Counted from the first letter of the stretch, positions 7,747-16,664 are shown. The stretch is 64,000 nt of DNA from Arabiibacter massiliensis (GCF_900169505.1 NZ_LT827021.1:2449400-2513399); one strand, 5' to 3'. The notes: generated from the sequence alone by a model not told the origin. Made by a program: numbers and translations.

Positions 7747-9222
7747 TTACAGCTCTCGTCCTTGGCCGTACAGCTCCACGCGGTCCAGCAGGTCCTGCTT
7801 GTCCACCGCGCCGCTTTTCTGGTAGACGTTGTGGATGTAGCCCTTGATGGTGTTGGGCGACAGCCCCAGCTCGGCGGCGATGTAGGTGCGCGTGCGGCCT
7901 TGGCCGAGCAGCACGAGCACGTCGGTTTCGCGCGCGGTCATGCCGTGGCTGGCGGCGAAGGAGCGCAGCAGGTCCGTCTGGAGCGCCAGCACGTCGGCGT
8001 GCTCCGGCTGGACGTCGGGCGCGGCAGACGAGGGGGCCGCGGCTTCCGCATCGCGCGCGCGGCGCTGCTCGAGGCGCGCGGTGACCACGGGGTTGAGCGC
8101 CAGCACGAACAGCGACACGAGCGATACGAGCGCGAGCCCCATCGCCGGCGATTCCTGCGCCAGCACGAACGCGCCCATCAGCACGCCCGCCAGGATGAGC
8201 AGCCCCGACGCACCCAACGCGATGCTCAGGTACACCCACATCGACACGCGGTCGCGCTCGCCCAGCAGGCACACGGCGATGCGCACGTTCATGCCCGCCA
8301 GGTAGAACGCCGTGAACACGAGCACCGTTGCGGCCATGTGCAGCGCGGGCGAGGTGATGAACGGCAGCGCCACCAGCGCGAGCGCCACGATGGGGAAAAG
8401 CACGTTGTACAGGTCGTTCACCGCGAGCGGCCGCCTGCGCAGCATCGCGTAGGCCAGCATGGCCGCGGCTGCCACGAGGATGCCCACCACCGCCTGCGCC
8501 TCGATGGGGATGGGGTCGCTGCCCGTCTTCGTGGCCACCTGGCTCACCGCGCCGAACACGAACGAGAACACCGCCAGGTACGACACCGCCTTCACGAAGT
8601 CGCCCGCGCCGCCTTGCGAGAAGCTGATGCGCCGGTCGGCCTCCTCGAGCGTCTGCGAGCGCACGAGCGGCGCCGCCGAGATCACGATGATGGTGAGCGC
8701 GAACAGTATCTCTGTGGCGCCGGTGGCGTAGAAGATGAGCGCGGCCACCATCCCGCCGCACAGAAACGCGAGCGGCACCGTGCGCGTGAGCGAGATCCGG
8801 CCATGCTCGTGCAGCGTGGTGATGCGCGCCATCCAGCCGAGCTCGGCTGTGGCCAGGCCGTATCCGATGGTGCCCGACGCGAGGAACGCGTACAGCCAGC
8901 CGCCCTCGATAAGGCCGAGCGTGCGGCCCAGCATGAGCGTGTTGCCCACGAACGCGGCGACGTAGGCGCTTGCCATGCGGCCGCGGTGGGTCGGCGTGCG
9001 GTGGAACAGATGGACGAGCGCCGTGAGCGCCATCGTGAGCGAGTACGCCAGGAAGAACAGCGCGCCGAACGCGTCGCCCGCGCCGTGCGAGAGGCTGATT
9101 TCCTGGAGGAACGTGCTCGAGATCATGAGCGGGAAGGTGAGGCCGCACACGATGCCGTACCCGACGGCGTTCGTCGCCTGGGCGCGCTGCCTCTCGAGGC
9201 TGTTCACGGCGCGGTCGTCCAT
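7747..9222 (-). CDS. Membrane-embedded LuxR-family transcriptional regulator
   Basis: A 491-residue protein. The first about 400 residues form roughly twelve hydrophobic segments resembling a transporter. The cytosolic C-terminus carries a LuxR helix-turn-helix (MTARETDVLVLLGQGRTRT, then LGLSPNTIKGYIHNVYQKS). This fused architecture is characteristic of Eggerthella-type regulators thought to sense a small molecule at the membrane and switch on a neighbouring reductase. The start at ATG 9222 follows aaggagg; upstream extensions of the frame lack support. It precedes the flavoprotein gene and is divergent from the drug exporter, so either could be a target. Confidence 0.85.
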   Translation of the reverse strand: MDDRAVNSLERQRAQATNAVGYGIVCGLTFPLMISSTFLQEISLSHGAGDAFGALFFLAYSLTMALTALVHLFHRTPTHRGRMASAYVAAFVGNTLMLGRTLGLIEGGWLYAFLASGTIGYGLATAELGWMARITTLHEHGRISLTRTVPLAFLCGGMVAALIFYATGATEILFALTIIVISAAPLVRSQTLEEADRRISFSQGGAGDFVKAVSYLAVFSFVFGAVSQVATKTGSDPIPIEAQAVVGILVAAAAMLAYAMLRRRPLAVNDLYNVLFPIVALALVALPFITSPALHMAATVLVFTAFYLAGMNVRIAVCLLGERDRVSMWVYLSIALGASGLLILAGVLMGAFVLAQESPAMGLALVSLVSLFVLALNPVVTARLEQRRARDAEAAAPSSAAPDVQPEHADVLALQTDLLRSFAASHGMTARETDVLVLLGQGRTRTYIAAELGLSPNTIKGYIHNVYQKSGAVDKQDLLDRVELYGQGREL

Positions 9223-9319
9223 TTCCGTACCCTCCTTGGTCATCCCCCGTATTCTACCCGCTTGTCCTGACCGGCGATAGGTCGTTTCGCATCCGTTTTC
9301 GGGGGTGTCAGTGCACCAT

Positions 9320-9344
9320 GTCATCCATTGTCCCATAGGATGAC
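9320..9344. promoter_or_regulatory. Dyad operator between the LuxR and exporter genes
   Basis: The arms gtcatcc and ggatgac flank an 11-base centre. The dyad lies in the divergent intergenic region, about 100 bases from each start, suiting control of either gene. Confidence 0.5.
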
Positions 9345-9457
9345 AACCTGCGAGCGTATCGCTGACGGGACGGTTTCCGCTGCGCGCGGCAGGCGGCTCG
9401 TGGCCGTGCGGGGCGGCATACTGGGAGGTCGAATGCGACGGATGCGAAGGAGCGGCT

Positions 9458-11146
9458 ATGGAAGGCGTGGACAGGACGGCGGGCGCGGCGGCGGACGAGG
9501 CGCGCGTGCGCGAGGCGGCGGAAACCCAACGCGTGCAGGCGGTCGCGACCCCCGAGGCCGCGGCGGCCGCACGGGCCGCCCAGCTGGCCGCCGACTCCGC
9601 CCGGCAGGGGAGCGTGCCCGCCGCCGAGCCCAAGCCCGAGCGCAAGCGCGGCGTGGCGGCCGTGTTCGCCGGCCTGCTGCTGGCCATGTTCGTGTCCACG
9701 CTGTCCGAGACCGTCACGGCCACGGCGCTGCCCACCATCGTGGGCGACCTCGGCGGCGTCGACCACATGCAGTGGGTGACCACGGCCTACATCCTGGCCT
9801 CAACCATCATGATGCCCATCTACGGCAAGCTGGGCGACCTGTTCGGCCGCAAGTACCTGTTCATCGTGGCGCTTTCGGTGTTCATCGTGGGATCGGCCAC
9901 CTGCGGACTCGCGCCCAGCATGGACGGCCTCATCGCGGGCCGCGCCGTGGAGGGGCTCGGGGGCGGCGGCCTCATCATCCTGGCGCAGGCCACCATCGCC
10001 GACATCATCCCGCCTCGGCAGCGCGGCAAGTACATGGGCGTCATGGGTTCGGTGTTCGCGGTGTCCACCGTGGTGGGGCCGCTGCTGGGCGGCTGGTTCG
10101 TGCAGGTGACGGGGTGGCGCTGGCTGTTCGCGTTCAACATCCCGCTGGCGCTGCTGGCCATCGCAGCCGTGGCGTTCTTCCTCACGAAGCCCGAGCGCCG
10201 CGACGACCGGCCGCCGGTGGACGTGGGCGGCATGATGGCCATGGCCGTGTCGGTGTCGTCGCTCGTACTGGCCACGGCGTGGGGCGGCACGCTGTACCCA
10301 TGGCTGTCGTGGCAGATCCTCGGGCTGTTCGCGCTGTTCCTGGCAGCGGCCGTGGTGTTCGTGCTCGTGGAGCGGCGCGCGAAGGAGCCCATCATCCCCA
10401 TGCTGCTGTTTAAGAACCGCAACTTCGTGGTGTGCACCATCGCGGGCATGTTCATCATGCTGGGGATGATGGGCACGGTGTCGTACCTGCCCACGTACTT
10501 CCAGATCGTGGACGGCCTCGCACCCGAGCAGGCCGGCCTCATGACGTTCCCCATGATGGCGGGCGTGCTGCTCACGGCCGTGGGCACGGGCTTTCTGGCC
10601 ACGAAGACCGGGCGCTACAAGTGGATGCCCATCGCGTCGTGCGCTGTGGCGGCCGTGGGGTTCGTGCTGCTGTCACGCTTGACGCCGGATACGTCGCTTT
10701 TGATGACGGGCGTGTTCCTGTTCGTGCTGGGCTTCGGCATCGGCCTCGGGCAGCAGATCCTCGTGCTCATCGTGCAGAACGAGTTCCCGCACGCCATCGT
10801 GGGCACGGCCACCGCCGCCAACAACTTCTTCCGGCAGATCGGATCCACGCTGGGCGCGTCGCTCGTGGGCGCGCTGTTCACGTCGCGCCTCGCGGCCGAT
10901 TTGGCCGCGCAGCTGCCGAAAGCGGACAACATCAGCATGAACCGCATCACGCCCCAGTTCATCGACCACCTGTCCGGCCCCGCGCGCGACATCATCACGA
11001 GCGCGTACTCCGACGCCCTCGTGCCCATCTTCCTGTACGTGGTGCCCTTGCTGGTGGTGGGCTTCCTCCTCATGCTCACCCTCAAGGAGAACCCCCTGGC
11101 CAAGAGCGTGAACCACACCGGCCACCCCGCCGACGACGCCCTCTAA
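9458..11146 (+). CDS. 14-TM major facilitator drug exporter (DHA2/EmrB-QacA type)
   Basis: A 562-residue MFS protein with a long, Ala-rich, probably disordered cytosolic N-terminus (about 65 residues) before the first helix. Signature motifs are present: motif A GKLGDLFGRK, motif B around AGRAVEGLGGGG, and the antiporter motif C VVGPLLGGWF. Fourteen helices fit the DHA2 family of proton-coupled multidrug exporters. The long N-terminal tail is unusual for the family. The start follows gaaggagcggct. The gene is divergent from the membrane LuxR regulator. Substrates cannot be predicted. Confidence 0.9.
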   Translation: MEGVDRTAGAAADEARVREAAETQRVQAVATPEAAAAARAAQLAADSARQGSVPAAEPKPERKRGVAAVFAGLLLAMFVSTLSETVTATALPTIVGDLGGVDHMQWVTTAYILASTIMMPIYGKLGDLFGRKYLFIVALSVFIVGSATCGLAPSMDGLIAGRAVEGLGGGGLIILAQATIADIIPPRQRGKYMGVMGSVFAVSTVVGPLLGGWFVQVTGWRWLFAFNIPLALLAIAAVAFFLTKPERRDDRPPVDVGGMMAMAVSVSSLVLATAWGGTLYPWLSWQILGLFALFLAAAVVFVLVERRAKEPIIPMLLFKNRNFVVCTIAGMFIMLGMMGTVSYLPTYFQIVDGLAPEQAGLMTFPMMAGVLLTAVGTGFLATKTGRYKWMPIASCAVAAVGFVLLSRLTPDTSLLMTGVFLFVLGFGIGLGQQILVLIVQNEFPHAIVGTATAANNFFRQIGSTLGASLVGALFTSRLAADLAAQLPKADNISMNRITPQFIDHLSGPARDIITSAYSDALVPIFLYVVPLLVVGFLLMLTLKENPLAKSVNHTGHPADDAL

Positions 11147-11181
11147 TGTCCCAAATGGGGACAGTCCCCATTTGGGACATT
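11145..11181. repeat. GGGGACwGTCCCC palindromic repeat, arm type A
   Basis: A 37-base palindrome overlapping the exporter stop codon (taa at 11144-11146). It is the first of a tandem pair. Confidence 0.9.
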
Positions 11182-11218
11182 TTGGCATAAAAGGGGACTG
11201 TCCCCATTTGTGCCATTT
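11182..11218. repeat. GGGGACwGTCCCC palindromic repeat, hybrid arms
   Basis: The second of the pair. The left arm is ggcataaaag (type B), while the right arm reads catttgtgcc, mixing type A inner and type B outer bases. It ends at the methyltransferase stop codon. Confidence 0.85.
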
Positions 11219-12067
11219 CTACCGCAGCTGCCAGAAGGCGACGGCGCTGGCGGCGGCGACGTTGAGGGAGTCCACGCCGGCGGCCATGGGGATGCGCACG
11301 GTGTAGTCGCAGCGCGCGATGGTGTCGCGGGCGAGGCCGTCGCCCTCGGTGCCGAACACGAGCGCGAGGCGCTCCTCGGCGTTGAGCGCGGGGTCGTCCA
11401 GCGGCACCGAATCGTCCGTCAGCGCGAAGGCCGCGGTCTTGAAGCCCAGCTCGTGCAGCAGCGGCACGCCGTCCTCGGCCCAGCCTCCCGTGCCGGTGGC
11501 CCCGGCGCCGGCCTCCTCGCCGATGCGCGTCCACGGCACCTGGAACACCGTGCCCATCGACACGCGCACGGCGCGCCGGTACAGCGGGTCGTAGCACGCG
11601 GGCGTCACGAGCACCGCGTCCACCCCGAGCGCGGCGGCCGAGCGGAAGATGGCGCCCACGTTCGTGTGATTCGTGATGTCCTCGAGCACCGCGATGCGCC
11701 GCGCGCCGCGCACGACGTCGGCCACGCTCGGCAGCGCCGGCCGCCGGAACGCGCCGAGCGCCCCGCGCGTCAGCTCGAAGCCGGTAAGCTTCGCCAGCTC
11801 ATCGTGCGGGGCCACGAACACGGGCACGTGCGGGTACGCTGCATCCACGCGGTCGAGCACCGGCTGCATGGCGGGCAGCCACTTCGCCTCCATGAGCAGC
11901 GACAACGGCTCCATGCCGCCCTCTAGTGCGCGCTCGATCACCTTGCCGGACTCGGCGATAAACAGGGCGCGCTCCGGCTCCAGCTTGCTGCGCAGCTGCG
12001 CCTCCGTCAAGCGCGCGTACGCGTCGAGCCGCGGGTCGTCCAGCGTGGAAACTTCTACGAGGGGCAT
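11219..12067 (-). CDS. TrmH/SpoU-family RNA 2'-O-methyltransferase
   Basis: A 282-residue SPOUT methyltransferase that would transfer a methyl group from S-adenosylmethionine to a ribose 2'-hydroxyl in rRNA or tRNA. The three trefoil-knot motifs are present: NHTNVGAIFRSAAALG, LVFGTEGDGL, and IPMAAGVDSLNVAAASAVA. An N-terminal substrate-binding segment of about 110 residues precedes the catalytic domain. ATG 12067 follows ggaagg; the open frame upstream is not used. An acidic Gly/Ala-rich insertion (EEAGAGATGTGGWAEDG) interrupts the catalytic domain. The modified nucleotide is unknown. Confidence 0.88.
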   Translation of the reverse strand: MPLVEVSTLDDPRLDAYARLTEAQLRSKLEPERALFIAESGKVIERALEGGMEPLSLLMEAKWLPAMQPVLDRVDAAYPHVPVFVAPHDELAKLTGFELTRGALGAFRRPALPSVADVVRGARRIAVLEDITNHTNVGAIFRSAAALGVDAVLVTPACYDPLYRRAVRVSMGTVFQVPWTRIGEEAGAGATGTGGWAEDGVPLLHELGFKTAAFALTDDSVPLDDPALNAEERLALVFGTEGDGLARDTIARCDYTVRIPMAAGVDSLNVAAASAVAFWQLR

Positions 12068-12442
12068 GGGGAACCTTCCTTCGGGGTCGTTCGCGAAAGG
12101 ACTATACCAGAAGCGCGGCATGCGCAGTGATGCGAGTCCCGGTACCCTATAGAAGCCCCGGTGCCCCCGGTCCCCGGCGCTCCGTCGAGACTCCAACGCA
12201 TTGCCAATGCAGTAATTCAGGCCTGATTTGCAATTTTTTCGAAGTAATGCTGGCTTGACCATGCGGACAATGCCGATTTTCGCTAGTTTTGCGCTGAAAA
12301 CAGGGCCTCGAAGGCCGCCAAGAGCTCTTCAAGCCATCACAGCTTCGATTTTTTTGCAAAACGCCTCGCAAATCGTGTATCGCCCAAACGATGCGCCTTC
12401 GCTCATGCATTGGCGAAAGCCTGAGCTTGAAGAAGAGCCCCC
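12068..12442. other. 375-base intergenic region without a recognisable gene
   Basis: Composition drops towards AT in its middle. Short frames here have no ribosome site. It must contain the methyltransferase promoter and the 3' end of the isochorismatase transcript; nothing else stands out beyond a small gcattgccaatgc palindrome. Confidence 0.5.
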
Positions 12443-13081
12443 TCACCCCTCCCGGCACGCGGCGCGCGCCTTGGCCACGACGTCGGGCACGTCGGCCAGG
12501 CCGCGCTCGCAGAACTCCTCGCAGGTCATGATGTGCGCGCCGATGCAGCGCATGTCCTCGATGTTCGCCGCCTGCACCTCGGGCGCGCGCGACGACGTGC
12601 AATCCTCCACCACGGCCACGTTGTAGTCGAGCGAGAGCGCGTCGTAGCAGGTGGTGCGGATGCAGTTGGGCGTGGTCGTGCCGATGAGCACCACCGTGTC
12701 CACGCCCAGGCGGCGCAGCACGAGGTCGAGCCCCGTGCCGAAGAACGCCGAGAACCGCGGCTTCACCACGACGCGGTCGCCGGGCTGCGGCGCGAGCGGC
12801 TCCACCTCGGCTAGCGTGCGCGGGTTGGCGCAGGCGCGCGACACGGGCTTGCCGCCCTCCACCCACACCGCGCGGCGGCACGCCTCCACGTCCGAGCCGT
12901 CCTCGGCGTACTCGCGCACCACGTGGAACACGGGAATCCCCAGTTCGCGAGCGCGGTCGAGCGCGCGCGAGCACGCGGGCACCGTGGCCGCGGCCCCCGC
13001 CACGCACAGCGCCGACGACGAGTCGACGAATCCATGCTGCATGTCGATGACGAGCAAAGCTGCGTTGCGGGGCTCGATCAT
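12443..13081 (-). CDS. Isochorismatase-family cysteine hydrolase
   Basis: A 212-residue hydrolase with the family catalytic triad: Asp in LLVIDMQHGF near residue 13, Lys in VVVKPRFSAF near residue 107, and Cys in GTTTPNCIRTTCYDAL near residue 145. These enzymes hydrolyse isochorismate, nicotinamide, N-carbamoyl compounds or related amides, and the sequence alone does not say which. The start at ATG 13081 follows gggag. The gene is monocistronic and cytosolic. No biosynthetic neighbours suggest a substrate. Confidence 0.85.
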   Translation of the reverse strand: MIEPRNAALLVIDMQHGFVDSSSALCVAGAAATVPACSRALDRARELGIPVFHVVREYAEDGSDVEACRRAVWVEGGKPVSRACANPRTLAEVEPLAPQPGDRVVVKPRFSAFFGTGLDLVLRRLGVDTVVLIGTTTPNCIRTTCYDALSLDYNVAVVEDCTSSRAPEVQAANIEDMRCIGAHIMTCEEFCERGLADVPDVVAKARAACREG

Positions 13082-13169
13082 AGGGCGCTCCCATCCAAAC
13101 ACGAATGATTCCAGAGATCACCATGATACCGCGTTTCGCGCCAAGGGGATTTCGGCTTCTCTTTGTCAT

Positions 13170-13214
13170 TCGCTTTGAGAAAAAGTGACCCACAGTCGAA
13201 TATTCTCAAAGCGA
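13170..13214. repeat. 12-bp inverted repeat with overlapping direct repeats
   Basis: tcgctttgagaa (13170-13181) and ttctcaaagcga (13203-13214) are exact inverted copies. Overlapping them, gagaaaaagtgac and gagaaaaaatgac form a near-perfect direct repeat. It lies upstream of the isochorismatase gene, so it may be a regulator site. Confidence 0.6.
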
Positions 13215-13346
13215 GTGAGAAAAAATGACGCAAGGAGGCGTTTCCTCGACGAGAACAAGAGCGGCGGTCCCTCCTCAGCGCGGGCGAGGGTGAGGGGTTC
13301 CTATCCCGGATTCGTCGCCGCTAAAACCGCAAGTGGCCAGGCTCGA

Positions 13347-14021
13347 TCAGATCTTTTCTGCCCGCACGATTTCGAACAGGTTCTTGTGGTAGTCGATCAG
13401 GTTCTCCTTCTTCATGCGCGACAGTTCGGCGCACATGGCGCTGCGCTCCACCGACAGGTAGTCGGCCAGCTCCTGGCGGTCGAACGGGATGGCGAAGCGG
13501 GCCGCGCCTGCGGCTTCGGCCTGCTCGGACAGGTAGGACAGCAGCTTGGCGCGCGTCGAGCGCTTGGACGTGTGCTCGATCTTGCGCGTCAGCGCGTGCG
13601 TGCGCTTGGCGATGAGCCCCAGCAGGTTGCGGATGAGCCGCGCGTGGAAGGCGCACGACGAGGGGCACATCGTGGCGATGCGGCCCACGTCCAGTAGCAG
13701 CACGAGCGCGTCCTCCGCCGCCACGGCGTTGATGTCGAGCGGCAGCCCCGGCTCGCACGCATACACCTCGGCGAACGACTGGCCCGGTCCGAACGACGCC
13801 AGAATGGTGCGGTTGCCCCACCAGTCGTCCTTCTCCAGCCGCACGGCGCCCTCGAGCACCAGCCCCATGCACGTGGTGGCGTCGCCCATGCGGAACACGG
13901 CCGACCCGCGCGGGTACGTGCGGGTGCGCGCGCCCAGGCAGCGGAGCATCGCCTCGAGGTCGTCCGGCCGGATGCCGTCGAACAGCGGCGAGCGGCCGAT
14001 GAGGGTAAGGTGGCGGTCCAT
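13347..14021 (-). CDS. Crp/Fnr-family regulator, probable HcpR-type
   Basis: A 224-residue protein with an N-terminal cyclic-nucleotide-like beta-barrel (residues 1-120) and a C-terminal winged helix (FDRQELADYLSVERSAMCAELSRMKKENLI). The N-terminus lacks the Fnr cysteine cluster, so oxygen sensing through a 4Fe-4S cluster is unlikely. It is divergent from hcp, the arrangement known for HcpR regulators that respond to nitric oxide or nitrite stress in anaerobes. A target role at hcp is inferred from this context. The start follows gaaggagaccg. Confidence 0.8.
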   Translation of the reverse strand: MDRHLTLIGRSPLFDGIRPDDLEAMLRCLGARTRTYPRGSAVFRMGDATTCMGLVLEGAVRLEKDDWWGNRTILASFGPGQSFAEVYACEPGLPLDINAVAAEDALVLLLDVGRIATMCPSSCAFHARLIRNLLGLIAKRTHALTRKIEHTSKRSTRAKLLSYLSEQAEAAGAARFAIPFDRQELADYLSVERSAMCAELSRMKKENLIDYHKNLFEIVRAEKI

Positions 14022-14031
14022 CGGTCTCCTT

Positions 14032-14047
14032 CGTTGGAATTACAACG
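14032..14047. promoter_or_regulatory. Candidate Crp/Fnr-type operator for hcp and its regulator
   Basis: The dyad cgttg-gaatta-caacg overlaps the ribosome site of the regulator gene. It lies about 40 bases upstream of a possible hcp start site given the -10-like tatcgt at 14064-14069. That spacing fits class II activation of hcp combined with autorepression. Confidence 0.4.
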
Positions 14048-14156
14048 GAACATCTGGGGCCAGTATCGTAGGGTGAAGCGCGTCAGGCAAGAAGGAATCC
14101 GCGCGAGCGACCGGCTGGGCCCGCGAGCGGCGCGCGACGAAGGGAAGGACGACGGC

Positions 14157-15734
14157 ATGGACACGACGATGTTCTGCTTCCAATGCGAGCAAACGGCCGG
14201 GTGCGCCGCGTGCACGGGCGCGGCGGGCGTATGCGGCAAGACGGCGGCCACCGCGCAGGTGCAAGACGAGCTGACCGGCGCGCTCGTGGGACTCGCGCTC
14301 ACGGTGGAGGCGGCGAAAGCGGCCGGCGGCACGGACACGGCGGCACGCACCGGGGCCGACGACGTGGCGATGGAGGGCCTCTTCGCCACCCTCACCAACG
14401 TGGATTTCGACGACGCGTCGCTGCGCGCGCTCATCGACCGGGCGCACGCCGAGCGCGACCGCATCGCCGCCGCAGCCGGCATCTCGGCTGCTCCCGACTA
14501 CGACCTGGCCCGCCTGTGGAATGCGCCGGAGGACGTGCGCTCGCTCAAGTCGCTCGTGCTGTTCGGCCTGCGCGGGCTCGCGGCCTACGCCTACCATGCG
14601 GCCGCGCTCGGCTACCGCGACGAGGCGGTGTCGGCCTTCCTGCACGAGGGCCTGGCCGCGCTGGCCGACGACGCCGCCGGCGCAGACGCGCTGCTGCCGC
14701 TCGCGCTGCGCGTGGGCGAGGCGAACCTGCGCTGCATGGAGCTGCTCGACCAGGCCAACACCGAGACGTTCGGCACGCCCGAGCCCACGCAAGTGGCGCG
14801 CACGGTGGAGCCGGGGCCGTTCGTCGTGGTGTCCGGCCACGACCTGCTCGACCTCAAGCTGGTGCTCGACCAGACGGCCGGGCGCGGCGTGAACGTGTAC
14901 ACGCACGGCGAGCTGCTGCCCGCGCACGCGTATCCCCTGTTCAAGCAGTACCCGCACCTCAAGGGCAACCTCGGCACCGCGTGGCAGAACCAGCGCGAGG
15001 AGTTCGCCGACCTGCCCGCGCCCATCCTGTTCACCACGAACTGCCTCATGCCGCCCGCGGCATCGTACGCCGATCGCGTGTTCACGACCGGCCCCGTGGC
15101 GTTTCCCGGCATGGCGCGCATCGGCGCGGACAAGGACTTCGGCCCCGTCATCGAGCGTGCGCTCGAGCTGGGCGGGTTCGCTGAGCCGCAGGCCATCGCG
15201 GCGGAAGCGGGCGCGGAGCTCACCACGGGCTTCGGCCACGGCACCATCCTCGGCGTGGCCGATGCGGTGGTGGACGCGGTGAAGCAGGGCGCGATCAGCC
15301 ATTTCTACCTGGTGGGCGGTTGCGACGGCGCGCGCCCGGGCCGCAGCCGCTTCCGCGAGTTCGTCCAGCAGACGCCGGCCGACAGCGTGGTGCTCACGCT
15401 GGCCTGCGGCAAGTTCCGCTTCAACGACCTGGACCTGGGCACCGTGGCCGGCCTGCCGCGCCTCATGGACATGGGGCAGTGCAACGACGCGTACGGTGCC
15501 ATCCGCGTGGCACTGGCGCTGGCCGAGGCGTTCGAGTGCGGCGTGAACGACCTGCCGCTCACGCTCGTGCTGTCGTGGTACGAGCAGAAGGCTGTTAGCA
15601 TCCTGCTTTCGCTGCTTCACCTGGGCATCAAGGGCATCTACCTGGGCCCGACGCTGCCCGCCTTCGTCTCGCCCGCCGTGCTGGACGTCCTCGTGCGCGA
15701 GTTCGACGTCCGCCCCCTCTCCGCCCTCGCGTAA
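14157..15734 (+). CDS. hcp: Hybrid cluster protein (hydroxylamine/NO reductase)
   Basis: A 525-residue Hcp. The N-terminal iron-sulfur cluster ligands are Cys7, Cys10, Cys19 and Cys26 (MFCFQCEQTAGCAACTGAAGVC), with an extra Cys16. Hybrid-cluster ligands are recognisable in order: SGHDLLDL, YTHGELLP, NCLMPP, GGCDGARPGRSRF, LACGKFRFN, MGQCNDAYG and WYEQKAVSILLSLL. The enzyme reduces nitric oxide or hydroxylamine in the anaerobic cytosol. ATG 14157 is chosen because family proteins begin at this point; the upstream frame is unsupported. The adjacent Crp/Fnr gene is its likely regulator. No hcr reductase partner is next to it. Confidence 0.95.
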   Translation: MDTTMFCFQCEQTAGCAACTGAAGVCGKTAATAQVQDELTGALVGLALTVEAAKAAGGTDTAARTGADDVAMEGLFATLTNVDFDDASLRALIDRAHAERDRIAAAAGISAAPDYDLARLWNAPEDVRSLKSLVLFGLRGLAAYAYHAAALGYRDEAVSAFLHEGLAALADDAAGADALLPLALRVGEANLRCMELLDQANTETFGTPEPTQVARTVEPGPFVVVSGHDLLDLKLVLDQTAGRGVNVYTHGELLPAHAYPLFKQYPHLKGNLGTAWQNQREEFADLPAPILFTTNCLMPPAASYADRVFTTGPVAFPGMARIGADKDFGPVIERALELGGFAEPQAIAAEAGAELTTGFGHGTILGVADAVVDAVKQGAISHFYLVGGCDGARPGRSRFREFVQQTPADSVVLTLACGKFRFNDLDLGTVAGLPRLMDMGQCNDAYGAIRVALALAEAFECGVNDLPLTLVLSWYEQKAVSILLSLLHLGIKGIYLGPTLPAFVSPAVLDVLVREFDVRPLSALA

Positions 15735-15738
15735 GACG

Positions 15739-15777
15739 AAATGTCCCAAATGGGGACTGTCCCCATTTGGGACATTT
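15739..15777. repeat. GGGGACwGTCCCC palindromic repeat, arm type A
   Basis: A perfect 39-base palindrome. Its right end supplies the first base of the stop codon of the converging ferritin-VIT gene. Confidence 0.92.
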
Positions 15778-16664
15778 TAGATGTCGACGCCGAGGAACTG
15801 CTTCACCAGGATGCCGATGACGAACGAGAGGGCGGCCACGCCCAGGCTGATGCCGGCCATCTGGCCGAAGCGCTTCTTGAACGGCAGGTCCTGCGCCACC
15901 GAGATGTAGTAGTTGAACACCACCAGGATGAGCAGCACGATGATTATCATGGTGCCCATGGCCCACAGGTAGTGCTCGGCGTCGAACAGCAGGTACGGCA
16001 GGATGAGCAGCGCCACCGTTATGAGGTAGGCCACGCCGGTGTAACTGGCCGACTTCAGCGCGTCGGGCCGTCCCTCGCTCTTGGCCGACAGGTACTCGCT
16101 CGACGCCATGGAAAGCGTGGCCGCGATGCCGGTGATCAGGCCCGACAGCGCAATGAGCCGCGTGTTCTGCATGGCGAGCGTGAGGCCCGCCAGCGTGCCC
16201 GTCATCTCCACCATGGCGTCGTTCATGCCCAGCACCATGCTGCCCACGTACGACAGGCGCTCCTCGTCGAGCATGTCCAGAAGCGCCGCCTCGTGCGCCT
16301 CCTCGTCGGCGCGGATGTCCAGCGCCTCGGGGGCCTCGCGTGCTAGCTCGTCGTAGGATATCTGAGCTTTGGCCTCGCCCTTCTCCATGAGCTTGACGGC
16401 GAAGGTGAAGCCGAACACCCGCGCCAGCAGCGCGTAGCGGGCCACCTTGCCGCGTTGGGGACGCATCTCCTCGCCGGTGTAGCGCTGCCAGATGGCGGCG
16501 TGCTTGGCCTCCTCGTCGGCGATGCGCAGCAGCGTGTCGCGGTTGCCCTCGTCCTTCGTGCACGCGGCGATGCGCCGGTACACCGCGGACTCGGTGACCT
16601 CGTTCTGTTGGAATGCGCGGATCTGCGCGAGCGCGGCGGATGACAGGCGGTTGTTCTCGTTCAT
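15777..16664 (-). CDS. Ferritin-like/VIT1-CCC1 fusion membrane protein (MbfA-like iron transporter)
   Basis: A 295-residue protein. Residues 1-135 form a rubrerythrin/ferritin-like domain with an EExxH-type ligand motif (ADEEAKHAAIW). Residues 140-295 form a VIT1/CCC1 membrane domain of about five helices carrying GMNDAMVEMTGTLAGL and SMASSEYLSAKSE. Such fusions (MbfA) export iron or manganese to protect against oxidative stress. The start follows aggaggatc. The stop overlaps a palindromic repeat. It could equally sequester metal, but the family role and the nearby stress genes favour detoxification. Confidence 0.85.
   Translation of the reverse strand: MNENNRLSSAALAQIRAFQQNEVTESAVYRRIAACTKDEGNRDTLLRIADEEAKHAAIWQRYTGEEMRPQRGKVARYALLARVFGFTFAVKLMEKGEAKAQISYDELAREAPEALDIRADEEAHEAALLDMLDEERLSYVGSMVLGMNDAMVEMTGTLAGLTLAMQNTRLIALSGLITGIAATLSMASSEYLSAKSEGRPDALKSASYTGVAYLITVALLILPYLLFDAEHYLWAMGTMIIIVLLILVVFNYYISVAQDLPFKKRFGQMAGISLGVAALSFVIGILVKQFLGVDI

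Noticed and set aside
12228..12626. A 132-codon plus-strand frame in the 12.2-12.6 kb gap
   Set aside because: It overlaps the isochorismatase-like gene, lacks a ribosome site and has no family resemblance.
13185..13697. Plus-strand open frame opposite the Crp/Fnr gene
   Set aside because: Shadow of the minus-strand regulator; no ribosome site or recognisable domain.
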